A DNA stretch of 20,336 bases from Clostridia bacterium (GTDB taxonomy: Bacteria; Bacillota_A; Clostridia; Oscillospirales; CAG-272): assembly GCA_017500625.1 (NCBI GenBank), contig JAFVYX010000030.1, forward strand, positions 1 to 20,336. Reading direction: 5' to 3'. The notes under the pieces were generated by a model. It did not search any database and was not told where the DNA came from. It saw nothing but the letters and a program-made list of their open reading frames with translations. Numbering within the stretch: position 1 is the first letter of the stretch; each line of letters begins with the position of its first letter. This document shows, one piece after another, positions 12,049 through 18,860 of the stretch. A program made the position numbers and the translations under genes.

Positions 12049-14295
12049 TCACACGTCGCAGGGATCGAGGTCCACCGACAGTGTTACCCCACCACGCGGC
12101 GAGTATTCGCGCATTAGTGTGCCGAAATAGGCACGAGTTGTTGAGTTTAGTTTACATTTGAAGATGAGACGCATACGGAATTTCCCCTCGGCCTTGAAGG
12201 TGCGGGCGGGGAAAGGGCCGAAGATAAAGAGGGGCTGACCGCCAAGCGTTCCCTCGGCCAGGGTGGCGGCCTCACGCGCGAGACGGTCGGCGGCGGCCGT
12301 GACGGTCTCCTCACCCTCGCCCGTGAGCGTCAACTCAGCCAGCTGGCAGAAGGGGGGAAAGGTCAGCTCACGCCGAATGGCGATCTCGCGGCGGTAAAAG
12401 CCCTCGTAATCCTGGCGGCACGCCAGGGCAATGATCTCGTTATCGGGGGTAAAGGTCTGAATGACGGCGTGGCCCGCCAGCTCGGCGCGGCCCGCTCGCC
12501 CGATGACCTGCGTGAGAAGCGAAAAGGTGCGCTCGGCGGCGCGGAAATCCGGCACGTGGAGCGAGATGTCCGCCGACAGCACGCCCGAGAGCGTGACGCG
12601 TGGAAAATCGTGCCCCTTGGTGACCATCTGGGTGCCGAGCAGAACGTCGGCCTCACCCGCGCGAAAGGCGTCCAGCATCGTATCGTAGGCGGCCTTGGTG
12701 GCCGTGGTGTCGGCGTCCATGCGCATGACGCGCAGGTCGGGAAAGGCCGCAGCCAGCGCTCCCTCGGCCTTTTGCGTACCCGCGCCGAGGAAGGAGATGC
12801 GCTCGTCTCCACAGGTGGGGCAACGGCGCACGACCGGCTCACGGTGGCCGCAGGTATGGCAAAGGAGATACGCCCCGCTCCGTCCCTCGTGATGCGTGAG
12901 AGAGACCGAGCAATTGGGGCAGTCAAAGACGTGCCCGCACCCACGGCAATGCAGTACCGAATGGTAGCCGCGACGGTTGAGGAACAGAATGGCCTGCTCG
13001 CCTGCCTCCTGCACGTCGGCGATATGCTCGGCAAGGCGGCGGCTGATGGGCGTTGTGTTGCCCGCGCGCAGCTCCGAGCGCAGATCCACGATCTCGGCGG
13101 TGGGGAGTGTGTTTTTGCCAAAGCGCTCGAGAAGCGGCACTAAGGTATAAATGCCGCGCTCGGCCTTATAATAGCTTTCGAGAGAGGGCGTGGCCGAGGC
13201 CATGACGACAAGCGCGTTATGGTGGGCGGCGCGGTGGGCGGCCACGTCCCGCGTGTGGTACTTGGGATCGGCGTCCGACTTGTAGGTATGCTCGTGCTCC
13301 TCATCAATGAGGATCAGGCCGATCTCGGGCAGGGGCGCGAACACGGCGCTCCGTGTGCCGATGACAAGATCGACGTGTCCCTCTCGGATACGGCGCCACG
13401 CGTCAAAGCGCTCGCCCTGCGAGAGCGAGGAATGAATGACCGCGACCCGCTCCCCGTAGCGGCGGCAGAAGATGCCGACGGTCTGGGGGGTGAGGGCGAT
13501 CTCGGGAACCATAAGAATGACACCGCGCCCCTCGGCGATCACGCGGTCCATCAGCTTCATCATCACGCGCGTTTTGCCGCTTCCCGTTACGCCGAAAAGA
13601 AGTGCGGCCTCGGGGCGGCGGCGCTCGTAAAGTGCAAGGAGCTGACCGTAGGCCGTTTCCTGGGCGCGCGAGAGCGCGATGGGGGTAGTATCCCTCTCAG
13701 CGAAGGCGGCATAGGGCGAGCGATAGACCTCACACTCGCTGCGGACGAGCCAACCGTGGCGACACATAGCCGTCAGCTGGGCGGTGGTGGCTCCGAGGGC
13801 CGCGCACTCGGCGGCCGTGAGGGAGGGCGAGGCAGCGAGCGCCTCGAGAACGCGGCGATGGACGGGACTGCGGACACCCGCGCGCCCTTCGGCGGATAGC
13901 AGGGCGGTCAGCCCTTCGGGCTCGGCGGCGCGGTACTCGGCGGCGGTGGCGATCTTGGCGGCGGCGTTACCCGAGAGCAGGACGGGAGGCAGGATCGCGC
14001 GGACGGCATCGCCAAAGGAGGAGAGGGTGTGCTCGCGCAAAAAGGCGGCGAGCCGCAGCATCTCCTCGGTCATAGCAAAGCGCTCGTCCTCAACGCACAG
14101 GACCTCCTTAAGGCCCGTGCCCTCCCCCTCCTCAAGGAAGGCGACAACGGCAGGGCGGGGTCGGTCACCGCGCCCAAAGGGAACCGTCACGATCGCCCCG
14201 CGGTAAGCGGCGCCAAGGCGGGGGGGATAGCGATAATCGTACCGCTTATCGACGGCATACGGCACGCCGATAAGGTAGACACCGACGACCGTCAC
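12049..14295 (-). CDS. priA: Primosomal replication restart helicase PriA
   Basis: PriA is a 3'-5' DNA helicase that reloads the replisome at stalled forks. The product has 748 residues. The N-terminal DNA-binding domain begins GVYLIGVPYAVDKRYDY. Walker A FGVTGSGKT is near residue 237, DEEH near 330, and an eight-cysteine zinc region (CRGCGHVFDCPNC, then CHTCG and CPTCG) lies at about 445-505. The fold continues with GTQMVTKGHDF and VIGRAGR helicase motifs. GTG at 14293-14295 is chosen: GGAG lies about 9 nt upstream and it falls 13 bp after the rpoZ stop. The open frame extends to 14424, but that extra part overlaps rpoZ and encodes an Arg-rich sequence unlike PriA. coaBC, which normally precedes priA, is missing. 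Confidence 0.95.
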   Translation of the reverse strand: MTVVGVYLIGVPYAVDKRYDYRYPPRLGAAYRGAIVTVPFGRGDRPRPAVVAFLEEGEGTGLKEVLCVEDERFAMTEEMLRLAAFLREHTLSSFGDAVRAILPPVLLSGNAAAKIATAAEYRAAEPEGLTALLSAEGRAGVRSPVHRRVLEALAASPSLTAAECAALGATTAQLTAMCRHGWLVRSECEVYRSPYAAFAERDTTPIALSRAQETAYGQLLALYERRRPEAALLFGVTGSGKTRVMMKLMDRVIAEGRGVILMVPEIALTPQTVGIFCRRYGERVAVIHSSLSQGERFDAWRRIREGHVDLVIGTRSAVFAPLPEIGLILIDEEHEHTYKSDADPKYHTRDVAAHRAAHHNALVVMASATPSLESYYKAERGIYTLVPLLERFGKNTLPTAEIVDLRSELRAGNTTPISRRLAEHIADVQEAGEQAILFLNRRGYHSVLHCRGCGHVFDCPNCSVSLTHHEGRSGAYLLCHTCGHREPVVRRCPTCGDERISFLGAGTQKAEGALAAAFPDLRVMRMDADTTATKAAYDTMLDAFRAGEADVLLGTQMVTKGHDFPRVTLSGVLSADISLHVPDFRAAERTFSLLTQVIGRAGRAELAGHAVIQTFTPDNEIIALACRQDYEGFYRREIAIRRELTFPPFCQLAELTLTGEGEETVTAAADRLAREAATLAEGTLGGQPLFIFGPFPARTFKAEGKFRMRLIFKCKLNSTTRAYFGTLMREYSPRGGVTLSVDLDPCDV

Positions 14296-14308
14296 CGTCC
14301 GTCTCCGA

Positions 14309-14611
14309 TCACTCTTCCTCGGCGGTCTCGACGGCCTCGTCGGCGGGCAGCTCGCCGGGGCGGTACATCTTGTAACGGCCCTCGGCCAGGCGCGTGATGG
14401 CGATCTTGACCGCCTTCTGGTCACGGTACTCGCCGTCGATGAGCGAGGCCAGCGACTTCTCGGTCTCGCGGTTGGCGATCATACGGTCGGCACGGGCGCG
14501 CTGCTCGACGTACTCGTCGGTCACGCGACGGGCGCATTTGGCGGCGCCGATGACAAGCTCATAGCGGTTGAAGTTGCCCTTGGTGAGTTCTGCGATAGAG
14601 GGTTTGATCAT
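14309..14611 (-). CDS. rpoZ: RNA polymerase omega subunit
   Basis: RpoZ helps fold and hold the beta-prime subunit of RNA polymerase. The 100-residue protein shows the family pattern: MIKPSIAELTKGNFNRYELVIGAAKCAR at the N terminus, then a central helix with KSLASLI and KAVKIAITRLAEGRYKM. The acidic tail (ADEAVETAEEE) is common. ATG at 14609-14611 follows AAGGAAG at about 9 nt. It lies 42 bp after remA, where gmk is normally found between the two genes, and 13 bp before priA. Confidence 0.93.
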   Translation of the reverse strand: MIKPSIAELTKGNFNRYELVIGAAKCARRVTDEYVEQRARADRMIANRETEKSLASLIDGEYRDQKAVKIAITRLAEGRYKMYRPGELPADEAVETAEEE

Positions 14612-14653
14612 GATAGTATCTTCCTTTTGTGAAATTATTTTTTGTTTTCGGTA

Positions 14654-14896
14654 TTAGTTGCCGCCCTCGGCGAGGCGGGCGCGGATCTCGTCGGTCTCAA
14701 GGGCCGAAAGAAGCACAAGGCCGCAGTCGGTCACAAGGACCGAGCGCGTTTTTTGGCCACAGCTGACGTCAATGGCCCGCCCCTCGTCCTTCGCGTCCTG
14801 CACTAAGCGCTTGATGGGCGCGGTGTCGGGCGAGGCGACGGTGATGATGCGAGAGGTGGCGGCGAGGTTGCCGAAGCCGATGTCGATGAATCTCAT
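14654..14896 (-). CDS. remA: RemA/YlzA family DNA-binding regulator (DUF370)
   Basis: The 80-residue product is a clear RemA homologue: MRFIDIGFGNLAATSRIITV, SPDTAPIKRLVQDAKDEG, and a C-terminal half with RSVLVTDCGLVLLSAL. In Bacillus, RemA is a ring- or filament-forming DNA-binding activator of matrix and osmoprotection genes. Its targets here are unknown. ATG at 14896 (M of MRFIDIG) is chosen over a longer frame to 14938, which would overlap the yicC stop and adds residues not found in the family. GGAG lies about 8 nt upstream. It is 4 bp after yicC. In most Firmicutes gmk follows directly; here rpoZ does. Confidence 0.93.
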   Translation of the reverse strand: MRFIDIGFGNLAATSRIITVASPDTAPIKRLVQDAKDEGRAIDVSCGQKTRSVLVTDCGLVLLSALETDEIRARLAEGGN

Positions 14897-14900
14897 AGCG

Positions 14901-15788
14901 TCACTCCACGTTCTGCACCTGCTCACGGATCTTCTCAAGCTCGCCCTTCATGGCGACGACAAGATGCGCGATCTCGGCGTTCTGGGCCTTACTGCCGATG
15001 GTGTTGGTCTCGCGGTTCAGCTCCTGCATCAGAAAATCGAGGCGACGGCCCGAGGGCTCGGGAGCCGCGGCGATCTCGGAAAAGGCGACAAAGTGGCTCC
15101 GCAGACGCGCAAGCTCCTCGTCGACCGCGATGCGGTCGGCAAAGATCGCGACCTCGGTGAGCAGACGCCCCTCGTCGACCACAACGTCAAGCTCACCCGT
15201 CAGCTGGCGGATACGGGCCTCGAGGCGTTCGCGGTAGGCGGCCTTATCGGCGACCGAAAGCGCCTCGACCTTATCGGCATAGGAGGCGACCCTTTCGAGC
15301 TTTTCACGCATATCGGCCTCGGTGCGCGCCCCCTCGGCGGTGCGGGCGGCAAGGAAGCTCGCGCCCGCCTCACAAAGCACGGGATAAAGGCGCTCCCACT
15401 CGGCCTCGGCGTCCTCCTCGGCACGGGTGTAGGTAAAGAGATCGCGGTTCTCGGCGATGCGCATCGTCGTGATGTCATCGGGCGTACCGAGCTCGTCACG
15501 CAGGCGGCAGAGCGCCTCGTAATACCCACGGGCGAGGGCGGTATCGACCGTCACCGCCGAGATGCCCGTATCGTGGCGGTCGACCGTGACGTAAACGTCG
15601 AGCTTCCCTCGCGTTGTCACGTTCTTCTGCAGGTAGGCCTTGATGCGCTCCTCAAAGACCGCAAGGGCGCGGGGCGCCTTGACGGTGCAATCGAAGTAGC
15701 GGCTGTTGACGGCGCGAAGCTCTACGGTGATATCGCACTCCTTGCCCTCGGCGCGGGCGCGGCCGAAGCCCGTCATGCTTCTGATCAT
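14901..15788 (-). CDS. YicC/YloC family endoribonuclease-like protein
   Basis: This 295-residue protein matches the YicC/YloC family: MIRSMTGFGRA at the start, VELRAVNSRYFD, an N-terminal domain to about residue 155, and the C-terminal LDFLMQELNRETNTIGSKAQNAEI. The last segment is the most conserved part and carries acidic residues important for the family. YicC-type proteins have been described as endoribonucleases acting on RNA such as the sRNA RyhB. ATG at 15786-15788 overlaps the nrdR stop by 4 nt and follows AAAAAAGGAG. Its position before remA is as in Bacillus (yloC). Confidence 0.94.
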   Translation of the reverse strand: MIRSMTGFGRARAEGKECDITVELRAVNSRYFDCTVKAPRALAVFEERIKAYLQKNVTTRGKLDVYVTVDRHDTGISAVTVDTALARGYYEALCRLRDELGTPDDITTMRIAENRDLFTYTRAEEDAEAEWERLYPVLCEAGASFLAARTAEGARTEADMREKLERVASYADKVEALSVADKAAYRERLEARIRQLTGELDVVVDEGRLLTEVAIFADRIAVDEELARLRSHFVAFSEIAAAPEPSGRRLDFLMQELNRETNTIGSKAQNAEIAHLVVAMKGELEKIREQVQNVE

Positions 15789-16249
15789 AGCGGTTCTCCT
15801 TTTTTCTTTTCCGAAATCACGCTGGCCAGCTCGTCAAGGAAGGTGGAAACGTCCTTGAACTCGCGGTACACCGAGGCAAAGCGGACGTACGCCACGGCAT
15901 CGGCGGCACGCAGATGCTCCATGACCACCTCGCCGATCTCACGGGTGGTGATCTCGCCCGAGATGCGGCTCATCAGCTCACTCTCGACGGCGGTGGCAAT
16001 GGCCGAGGCGTTCACAGGCCGCTTCTCGCAGGCCTTGAGCAGTCCCGTCTCCAGCTTGTGGCGGTCGAAGATCTCGCGCGAGCCGTTCTTTTTGATGACG
16101 GTCAGCGGCACGGTATCCACCACCTCGTATGTCGTAAATCTCTTGCCGCAGACCGTACACTCACGGCGGCGGCGAATGCTATTGTTCTCTTCCACGGGGC
16201 GGCTGTCAAGCACACGGCTGTCGGGCGCTCCGCACACGAGGCATTTCAT
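15785..16249 (-). CDS. nrdR: Transcriptional repressor NrdR of ribonucleotide reductase genes
   Basis: NrdR represses ribonucleotide reductase operons when dATP is high. The 154-residue length is typical. The N-terminal zinc ribbon has Cys3, Cys6, Cys31 and Cys34 (MKCLVC, ECTVCGKRF), followed by an ATP-cone domain (about residues 46-136) that senses ATP/dATP. ATG at 16247-16249 is chosen because AAAGGAG lies 8 nt upstream and the product then starts with the MKC.VC family motif. A longer frame to 16447 would include the promoter. It is the first gene of the 13-gene operon and overlaps yicC by 4 nt. No convincing NrdR box is visible at its own promoter. Confidence 0.96.
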   Translation of the reverse strand: MKCLVCGAPDSRVLDSRPVEENNSIRRRRECTVCGKRFTTYEVVDTVPLTVIKKNGSREIFDRHKLETGLLKACEKRPVNASAIATAVESELMSRISGEITTREIGEVVMEHLRAADAVAYVRFASVYREFKDVSTFLDELASVISEKKKGEPL

Positions 16250-16325
16250 AGGGGTACTCCTTTCTCGGGTCGGGGCGGCGCCTCGCACGCTACGTGCGCG
16301 CGACGCGCAAGCGATAACTCTATAT

Positions 16326-16354
16326 ACTATACCATATTTCTCACAAAATGTAAA
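16326..16354 (-). promoter_or_regulatory. Sigma-A promoter of the nrdR-rsgA operon
   Basis: On the minus strand TTTACA (16349-16354) and TATAGT (16326-16331) are spaced by 17 bp. The -10 box lies 76 bp upstream of the nrdR ATG. No other promoter of similar quality is seen in the rest of the interval on this strand. Confidence 0.8.
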
Positions 16355-16361
16355 GCGGTAA

Positions 16362-16380
16362 CCGAAAAAACTTTTTTCGG
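16362..16380. repeat. Perfect inverted repeat just upstream of the nrdR promoter
   Basis: Arms CCGAAAAAA (16362-16370) and TTTTTTCGG (16372-16380) are separated by one base. The repeat begins 8 bp upstream of the nrdR -35 box on the minus strand, where an activator or an UP-like element could act. As RNA on either strand it would form a weak hairpin with no proper loop, so DNA-level function is more likely if it has one. Confidence 0.4.
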
Positions 16381-16644
16381 CGCCTCCGTCGGGGGGAGCA
16401 GGCGCCCTGAATACCGTCTCACCGACCGCCTGGCTCCTTTCGTCCATTTTGCAAAGTTTTCTTTTCTTATTCGCCGTTTTTTGACGATATGCATTCGGTT
16501 TTTACTTTTTTCTTTTTCCTTTTGCGACAGAAAGGGGCGACACCTTGACACGATTTTTATTTGTGTCGGCGGTGTTACGGATCTGTGTCCGCCAAGGGGC
16601 GACGGCGTTCGTCCCGTTTCGCCACGAGGTCCTAGCCGTCACCC

Positions 16645-16673
16645 TTGACAAGGCACGGCACATCGTTTATAAT
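16645..16673 (+). promoter_or_regulatory. Perfect consensus sigma-A promoter pointing antisense to the pseudouridine synthase gene
   Basis: TTGACA (16645-16650) and TATAAT (16668-16673) are both perfect with a 17-bp spacer. The expected start site is near 16680, directly before the hairpin at 16684-16705. No plus-strand gene begins until deoC at 17465, so a transcript would be either a very short terminated RNA or an antisense RNA across the pseudouridine synthase gene. Confidence 0.65.
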
Positions 16674-16681
16674 AAGAAAAG

Positions 16682-16705
16682 AAAAAAGCCGCTGTTGCGG
16701 CTTTT
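16682..16705 (-). terminator. Rho-independent terminator of the pseudouridine synthase gene
   Basis: A 9-bp stem, AAAAGCCGC (16684-16692) with GCGGCTTTT (16697-16705), has a TGTT loop. On the minus strand it ends in a T-run complementary to 16682-16687. It lies 8 bp past the stop codon. On the plus strand only four T residues follow, so it would be a weak terminator for the promoter at 16645-16673. Confidence 0.82.
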
Positions 16706-16713
16706 CGGTGAAG

Positions 16714-17355
16714 TTACTCAAAGTAGGCATAGGCCTCCTCGCAAGGCAAGGGCAACGTGAAGGCCAGCTCCTTTCCGCTTTTCGGGTGAGGAAAGGAGAG
16801 TCGTCTTGCAAAAAGGCCGAGGGGAGCGCGCTCGCGCCCGCCGTAGCGGCCGTCGCCGTAGAGCGGCATACCGCGCCCCGAGAACTGCACGCGGATCTGG
16901 TGGGTGCGCCCCGTTCCGAGACGGACGGCGACCAGCGAGAGCGGCGTACCGTCGGCGGCTGTGGCCGTGGCCTCGGTACGGTAGGCAAGGTGCGCCCCTC
17001 GGACGCCGTGGCGCATACGGTCGACGATAAAGGACTTGCCGCGCTTAGCATCGCGGAAGAGAAGGTCGCACATCTCGCCCTCCGCGGGATCGGGGACGCC
17101 GTGGACCACGGCGGCGTATTCCTTAAGAAAACGCCCCTCCTGCAAGAGAGCCGAGAGCTTTCCTGCCGTTTTTCCGTCACGGGCAAAGACCATCAGCCCC
17201 GCCGTTTCGCGGTCAAGGCGGTGGACGGTAAGGACGGGCGAGCCAAGCTCGGCCGCAAGCAGGGCGGGCATTCCGCCCGCGTCCGAGCCCTCGGACAGCA
17301 CACCGCGCGGCTTTTCGGCCACAACGATCCAGTCATCGGTATAAAGAACGTTCAT
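16714..17355 (-). CDS. RluA-family RNA pseudouridine synthase
   Basis: This enzyme converts uridine to pseudouridine in rRNA or tRNA; the exact site cannot be assigned. The 213-residue product has VHRLDRETAGLMVFA with catalytic Asp48, and GTGRTHQIRVQF plus a final PHP.SGKEL segment typical of the RluA family. It lacks an N-terminal S4 RNA-binding domain and starts directly with MNVLYTDDWIVVAEKP, so it is a compact form. ATG at 17353-17355 is chosen: GAGGTG lies about 9 nt upstream and the promoter sits just beyond. A frame reaching 17481 would cross the promoter. It is a single-gene unit with its own promoter and terminator, divergent from deoC. Confidence 0.92.
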   Translation of the reverse strand: MNVLYTDDWIVVAEKPRGVLSEGSDAGGMPALLAAELGSPVLTVHRLDRETAGLMVFARDGKTAGKLSALLQEGRFLKEYAAVVHGVPDPAEGEMCDLLFRDAKRGKSFIVDRMRHGVRGAHLAYRTEATATAADGTPLSLVAVRLGTGRTHQIRVQFSGRGMPLYGDGRYGGRERAPLGLFARRLSFPHPKSGKELAFTLPLPCEEAYAYFE

Positions 17356-17376
17356 AAACGCGCACCTCACGCTTAA

Positions 17377-17405
17377 AGTATAGCAGATGAGAGAGGGTTT
17401 GGCAA
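17377..17405 (-). promoter_or_regulatory. Sigma-A promoter of the pseudouridine synthase gene
   Basis: On the minus strand TTGCCA (17400-17405) and TATACT (17377-17382) are separated by 17 bp, with the -10 box 21 bp from the ATG. The -35 box overlaps a small inverted repeat TTGGC/GCCAA (17399-17403 and 17415-17419), which could be an operator shared with the divergent deo operon, though the arms are only 5 bp. No convincing plus-strand deoC promoter is visible in this 110-bp gap. Confidence 0.72.
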
Positions 17406-17464
17406 GAGCCATTCGCCAAGGCGCGAAAAAATAACGGCGGCACCACCGCCACCGGAGGTAACCT

Positions 17465-18139
17465 ATGGATATCCAAGCCATTCTTTCCCGCGTTGATCAC
17501 ACCCTGCTTCGTCAGGACGCCACACGGGAGGAGATCCTTGCACTTTGCGACGAGGGGCTCCGCTACCGCTGTGCCTCTGTCTGCATTCCGCCCTGTTTTC
17601 TTGAGGCGGCGCGTGCTCACACCGAGGGGCGCCTTACGCTTTGCACCGTCATCGGCTTTCCGAACGGGTATATGCGCACGGCCGCCAAATGCTTTGAGGC
17701 GAGCGATGCCGTGAAGGCGGGGGCCGACGAGATCGATATGGTGATCCACGTCGGCGCTCTGCGCGAGGGGCGCTACGACGACGTGCGCGCCGAGATCGCC
17801 GCGGTGAAGGCGGCCTGCGAGGGTCGGCTCCTCAAGGTCATCATCGAGACCTGCCTTCTCACCGACGAGGAGAAGGCGGTGATGTGTCGCCTTGTGGCGG
17901 AGGGAGGCGCCGAGTACATCAAGACCTCGACGGGCTTTGCGGGCGGCGGCGCCACCGCCGCGGACGTGGCGCTTCTGGCCAAGCACCGTCCCCGGGGGCT
18001 GCTCATCAAGGCGGCGGGCGGCATCTCGTCGCTCGAGGACGCCGAGCGCTTTATTGCGCTGGGAGCCGACCGCCTCGGCACCAGCCGCATCGTCCGCATC
18101 GTCAAGGAAATGGAAAAGGAGGGCACCTACCGTGTCTAA
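17465..18139 (+). CDS. deoC: Deoxyribose-phosphate aldolase
   Basis: DeoC splits 2-deoxyribose 5-phosphate into acetaldehyde and glyceraldehyde 3-phosphate, the last step of deoxynucleoside breakdown. The 224-residue product has the class I aldolase residues: Schiff-base Lys153 in YIKTSTGF, Lys182 in LIKAAGGI and Asp91 in DEIDMVI. These match E. coli K167, K201 and D102. ATG at 17465 follows GGAGG (17454-17458) at 6 nt. A small hairpin (GGCGG/CCGCC) lies just before the ribosome binding site. It is the first gene of deoC-deoD-pdp, and its stop overlaps the deoD start by 8 nt. Phosphopentomutase (deoB), which makes its substrate, is not in the window. Confidence 0.96.
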   Translation: MDIQAILSRVDHTLLRQDATREEILALCDEGLRYRCASVCIPPCFLEAARAHTEGRLTLCTVIGFPNGYMRTAAKCFEASDAVKAGADEIDMVIHVGALREGRYDDVRAEIAAVKAACEGRLLKVIIETCLLTDEEKAVMCRLVAEGGAEYIKTSTGFAGGGATAADVALLAKHRPRGLLIKAAGGISSLEDAERFIALGADRLGTSRIVRIVKEMEKEGTYRV

Positions 18140-18857
18140 CACCCCCACCGCTCACATCGGGACTACCCCCGAGACTATCGCGAACGTCGTCTTAATGCCC
18201 GGCGACCCCAAGCGCTCCCGCTTTATCGCCGAGAATTTTCTCGAGGGAGCCGTTCTTTTTAACGACCTGCGCGGCGTGCAGGGCTACACGGGCACCTATA
18301 AGGGGCGCCGCGTGTCGGTCATGGCCAGCGGTATGGGCATGCCGTCGATGGGCATTTACAGCTATGAGCTCTTCTCCTTCTTCGGCGTGGAGGCGATCCT
18401 GCGCATCGGTACGGTGGGCGGTATGAGCCCCGACGTCCGCGTGCGCGACCTGCTTCTCGGCATGGGCGCCTCGACCGACTCCAATTTTGCCGCACAGTAT
18501 CATCTGCCCGGTACCTTCGCTCCCCTTGCCTCCTATCCGCTCCTCTCGGCCGCCGCCGAGATCGTGAGGGCGCACGGCTTTCGCTATCACGTCGGCAATC
18601 TTCTCTCGACCGACGTCTTTTACGGCGACTCTCCCGCCGATAACGAGGCCTGGCGCAAAATGGGCGTCCTGGGCGTGGAAATGGAGGCGGCCGCCCTCTA
18701 TATGAACGCGGCAAGGACGGGCAAGCAGGCGCTGGCGATCTGCACGGTATCCAACCACCTGCTGACGGGTGAGGAGACCACCGCCGCCGAGCGCGAGACG
18801 AGCTTCACCGATATGATGACTCTGGCGCTTGAGACCGCCCTTACCGTTGAGGGGTAA
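18132..18857 (+). CDS. deoD: Purine-nucleoside phosphorylase, DeoD (hexameric, bacterial) family, with Asn at the usual catalytic Asp
   Basis: This 241-residue NP-I family enzyme aligns by eye with E. coli DeoD: VVLMPGDPKR, GVQGYTGTYKGRRVSVM, SGMGMPSMGIY, RIGTVGG, LGVEMEAAALY and TTAAERETSF. It should cleave purine (deoxy)nucleosides with phosphate. Phosphate-site Arg91 and Arg221 and His8 (the E. coli His4 position) are kept. The segment CTVSDH of E. coli, holding proton donor Asp204, reads CTVSNH here, so residue 208 is Asn (codon AAC). GTG at 18132 is chosen because AGGAGGG (18117-18123) lies 8 nt before it. The frame stays open upstream inside deoC but that part is a shadow. It overlaps deoC by 8 nt and pdp follows after 3 bp. 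Confidence 0.9.
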   Translation: MSNTPTAHIGTTPETIANVVLMPGDPKRSRFIAENFLEGAVLFNDLRGVQGYTGTYKGRRVSVMASGMGMPSMGIYSYELFSFFGVEAILRIGTVGGMSPDVRVRDLLLGMGASTDSNFAAQYHLPGTFAPLASYPLLSAAAEIVRAHGFRYHVGNLLSTDVFYGDSPADNEAWRKMGVLGVEMEAAALYMNAARTGKQALAICTVSNHLLTGEETTAAERETSFTDMMTLALETALTVEG

Positions 18858-18860
18858 GCC

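Larger units (their letters stand above)
16355..16680. other. Gene-free interval between nrdR and the pseudouridine synthase gene
   Basis: I see no supportable gene here. It holds a perfect 9-bp inverted repeat (16362-16380) and a T/C-rich tract (about 16446-16525), where long pyrimidine runs alternate with few purines. Two copies of AAGGGGCGAC lie at 16532-16541 and 16594-16603. A perfect plus-strand promoter lies at 16645-16673. Base composition of the middle part is clearly more AT-rich than the genes around it. Short open frames on both strands lack ribosome binding sites at workable spacing. Confidence 0.6.

Noticed and set aside
14296..14424. Upstream extension of priA into rpoZ
   Set aside because: The added residues are Arg/Pro/Ser-rich and unlike PriA; the GTG at 14295 has a ribosome site and proper family start.
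14658..16361. 567-codon plus-strand frame opposite remA, yicC and nrdR
   Set aside because: It spans three well-supported minus-strand genes and the nrdR promoter; no recognisable domain.
16327..16551. Basic 74-codon minus-strand frame upstream of nrdR
   Set aside because: It overlaps the nrdR promoter, lacks a ribosome site at usable distance and has a composition expected from an A/G-rich strand.
16545..16575. Second plus-strand TTGACA (16545-16550) as a promoter
   Set aside because: No acceptable -10 box occurs 16-18 bp downstream.
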